From positions 1 to 32,910 of the forward strand of contig JAFAZN010000184.1 of NCBI GenBank assembly GCA_019239775.1: 32,910 nt of DNA. The letters are read 5' to 3'. Origin of the DNA: Chloroflexota bacterium (GTDB taxonomy: Bacteria; Chloroflexota; UBA6077; CF-72). Made by a program: the position numbers and the translations under genes. The notes under the pieces are model-generated. The model was given only the letters and a program-made list of their open reading frames with translations, did not search any database and had not been told where the DNA came from. Positions 31,405 through 32,910 of the stretch are shown in pieces (position 1 is the first letter of the stretch; every line of letters starts with the position of its first letter).

Positions 31405-32528
31405 GACTCGACGAAGCGGTCGAGCGCGGTCTGCCAGTCCAGATCGGGCGCCTGCGTCGCCCGCCACGCGGCGACACGCGCGATCAAGTCCGCTGATCGA
31501 TAGCTCGGGAACGCGGCCGTCAACTGTCGGCCGCGAATTGTCTGCCAGAGCGGGCGGAACACGTCGGCGTACCACCGCCGCGCCGCGAGCTGCAGATCGT
31601 CCAGCTTCTGCTCCTGGCGAAATCGCTCGATCGCTTCGAGCAACATCGTGTAGCTGTCAGCGTGATAGGCGCCGACTTCGGTCAAACTCGTGGCCCGTTC
31701 GAACGCCCGGCGCGCGGCAAAGCGCTCGGGCGCCTCTGCATCCGTTACGGACACGTACTCGACGACGTGGGCCTCGATCTCGATTTGGCCGTGCTCGATC
31801 GCCACCGCGACGCGGTGGTGACCATCCAGGACGTAGTAGCCAAAGCCGAGCTTGTACAGCTCGATGACCGGCATCTGCACTTCGGCCAGCATGGCGCGCT
31901 GAACGCGCACGAAGCGCTCTTCGTCCTGGCGGCGGCGCCGGCGTAAGGGCGGACGAAAGTCCGCGCCCAGCTCCTGGCAGCGATCGACGCTGCCGACAAT
32001 CCGCGCGACCTCGACCGTACGGATGCCCAGGTCGCGATGGACGAGGACCCCCGCCTGGTCGGCGTCCTGGTGAAAGCAGCGCAGGGGTTGGCGTTCGAGT
32101 GTATCGCCGTGTGGGCGGACCAGTAGCACCGGGCAAGGCGCCGCACGCGTGACCTGGTCTGCCACGCTACCGAGCACCGCCGTCGACAGGACTGGCCGCG
32201 TATTCGTGCCCAGCACGATCAGTTTGACATCCCGAATCAGCGCTTCCTGCACGATGGTCTGGGCCGGTGCGCCGGTGCGAATGATGCTTTCCGTTTGGAT
32301 GCCCGCGTTGCGCAGGCGCGCCTCAAAGGTGTCGAGGTAGGTACGCGCCATGGCCTCAGTAGGCGAGACGTTGGCCGGATCCAGACTTCCCGGTCGTAGC
32401 ACGTGGAGCAGCAATACGTCGGCCTCGAGGGCGCGCGCGTACTCCTCGGCGACGGGGATCTTGACTTCGCCGGCGGGCGTCAGGTCAAGCGGTACCAGAA
32501 TCGTGCGCACGGCGCACTCGTCAGACAT
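31359..32528 (-). CDS. UspA domain fused to a ParB-like (DGHHRVA) domain
   Basis: A 389-residue fusion. Residues 1-139 are a universal stress protein domain: TILVPLDLTPAGEVKIPVAEEYARAL, an ATP-loop-like GTNTRPVLSTAVLGSVADQV (107-126) and PCPVLLVRP. A basic linker (RRRRRQ, about 196-201) leads to a ParB/sulfiredoxin-like domain (about 203-260) with YYVLDGHHRVAVAIEHGQ; DGHHR is the nucleotide-binding signature of that superfamily. The C-terminal 120 residues are helical and end in a Ser/Asn-rich tail. In the Usp loop the second glycine of G-x2-G is a threonine. The ATG follows AGAGG. It converges with the metallophosphoesterase. Function is unknown; stress-dependent nucleotide sensing is a guess. 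Confidence 0.85.
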   Translation of the reverse strand: MSDECAVRTILVPLDLTPAGEVKIPVAEEYARALEADVLLLHVLRPGSLDPANVSPTEAMARTYLDTFEARLRNAGIQTESIIRTGAPAQTIVQEALIRDVKLIVLGTNTRPVLSTAVLGSVADQVTRAAPCPVLLVRPHGDTLERQPLRCFHQDADQAGVLVHRDLGIRTVEVARIVGSVDRCQELGADFRPPLRRRRRQDEERFVRVQRAMLAEVQMPVIELYKLGFGYYVLDGHHRVAVAIEHGQIEIEAHVVEYVSVTDAEAPERFAARRAFERATSLTEVGAYHADSYTMLLEAIERFRQEQKLDDLQLAARRWYADVFRPLWQTIRGRQLTAAFPSYRSADLIARVAAWRATQAPDLDWQTALDRFVESQATSGSDSSNSRNG

Positions 32529-32534
32529 TGAGCA

Positions 32535-32578
32535 GCCTCTGGTGAGCCTCTCGTGAACCTCGGGTCAACCTCAGGTCG
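32535..32578 (+). repeat. Four 11-bp tandem units just upstream of the Usp gene
   Basis: GCCTCTGGTGA, GCCTCTCGTGA, ACCTCGGGTCA and ACCTCAGGTCG lie head to tail from 32535. The period equals roughly one helical turn. The array lies directly 5' of the Usp/ParB start (its right-most unit complement supplies the AGAGG sequence), so it could bind a regulator on one DNA face. Confidence 0.7.
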
Positions 32579-32594
32579 GGAGGATGCTAACTCT

Positions 32595-32822
32595 TCACGC
32601 GGTTGGTTCGGGAGGCTCGGCGTCGAAGACGATGCGCGTGCGGCCGCCGTGGCCGTGGACCGACTCCACGTCTTCGATTGACTCGTAGAAATTCAGACTC
32701 GGCGTGCCGGTCGGCCAGACCAGCACCACCCAGCCATTGGAGAACACCGCCCCTTCGGCCACCCAGCCGATGCCGCTCACGCCAGATTCGTCGTCCAGCC
32801 GCAGCAGGTGGAACGTAGCCAC
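32595..32822 (-). CDS. Small conserved protein (GVSGIG type), start uncertain
   Basis: A 75-residue frame starting at a GTG: VATFHLLRLDDESGVSGIGWV, then EGAVFSNGWVVLVW and SIEDVESVHGHGGRTRIVFD. The pattern matches a small beta-rich protein seen widely in Actinobacteria and relatives, often beginning xxFRLVRxEDVSGVSGTG and ending in VHGHGG; no function is assigned to it that I know of. The frame stays open through the window edge, so the real start could lie further upstream, but the intervening region is Arg-rich. A second frame on the same strand, 32587 to the edge, also stays open and begins with helix-like sequence (SAGDIAGIQAWWSRLEAAAR), which might be a neighbouring gene's tail. Confidence 0.6.
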   Translation of the reverse strand: MATFHLLRLDDESGVSGIGWVAEGAVFSNGWVVLVWPTGTPSLNFYESIEDVESVHGHGGRTRIVFDAEPPEPTA

Positions 32823-32910
32823 CCTGCCGCGCCGCGGCCTCGAGCCTTGACCACCAAGCTTGGATGCCCGCGATGTCACCCGCCGAAGGACTTCGCAAGA
32901 TCCGCTCCGG

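Noticed and set aside
32587..32910. A second minus-strand open frame (103 residues or longer) at the right edge
   Set aside because: The overlapping frame at 32595 has the conserved GVSGIG and VHGHGG pattern; only the first part of this one looks protein-like, and it cannot be judged without sequence beyond the edge.

Overview
The window is GC-rich, gene-dense bacterial chromosome. The gene set (F420-type LLM oxidoreductase, tungsten-type aldehyde ferredoxin oxidoreductase with a MoaD-like partner, BMP-family nucleoside transporter, OpgC-like membrane protein, lipoproteins with Pro/Ala/Ser stalks, a subtilase with no signal peptide) and the start-site style fit a Chloroflexota or related uncultured Terrabacteria lineage. 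That placement is an inference from gene content only. I saw no phage, insertion sequence, tRNA, rRNA or CRISPR array.

Layout. 1-430: edge of one minus-strand gene, then an intergenic 16-bp minisatellite. 432-7450 (minus): a DUF4352-like membrane-anchored protein, aldehyde ferredoxin oxidoreductase, a MoaD-like carrier, a Thr/Pro-rich fibronectin-type secreted protein, a C45 Ntn-hydrolase and a 6-phosphogluconate dehydrogenase-like enzyme. 7506-12714 (plus): a membrane DUF2231-Rieske protein, then a tightly coupled pair, TPR-CHAT protease and cytosolic subtilase. 12724-12874: second minisatellite. 12875-15348 (minus): OpgC-like protein and a class V aminotransferase. 15450-18498 (plus): ECF sigma factor overlapping a methylguanine-DNA methyltransferase, then a secreted glycoside hydrolase. 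18497-18960: third and largest minisatellite. 19086-25727 (plus): a complete BMP-type ABC importer (lipoprotein, two permeases, double ATPase), a molybdopterin oxidoreductase and an SH3 lipoprotein. 25691-30642 (minus): LLM oxidoreductase, E1 alpha, E1 beta and MDMPI/DinB-like protein with overlapping or closely spaced ends, then ParA and a small companion. 30742-32910: a metallophosphoesterase, a UspA/ParB-like fusion convergent with it, and a small conserved protein at the edge.

Two things stand out. First, three intergenic minisatellites share a CCACGG-AGTGATG-like core, each lies at the 3' end of genes, and they have different periods (16, about 17, about 20.5 bp) and hairpin potential. 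The third carries an exact 41-bp duplication and a 208-bp-offset block duplication, so it has expanded recently. Second, the TPR-CHAT and subtilase genes overlap by one base, both keep all catalytic residues, and neither has a secretion signal; this looks like an intracellular two-protease module.

Several genes start 7-8 nt after a TAnnnT box with no ribosome-binding site (2493, 8444, 15348, 24144, 25311). This is the signature of leaderless transcripts, and it was used to choose starts.
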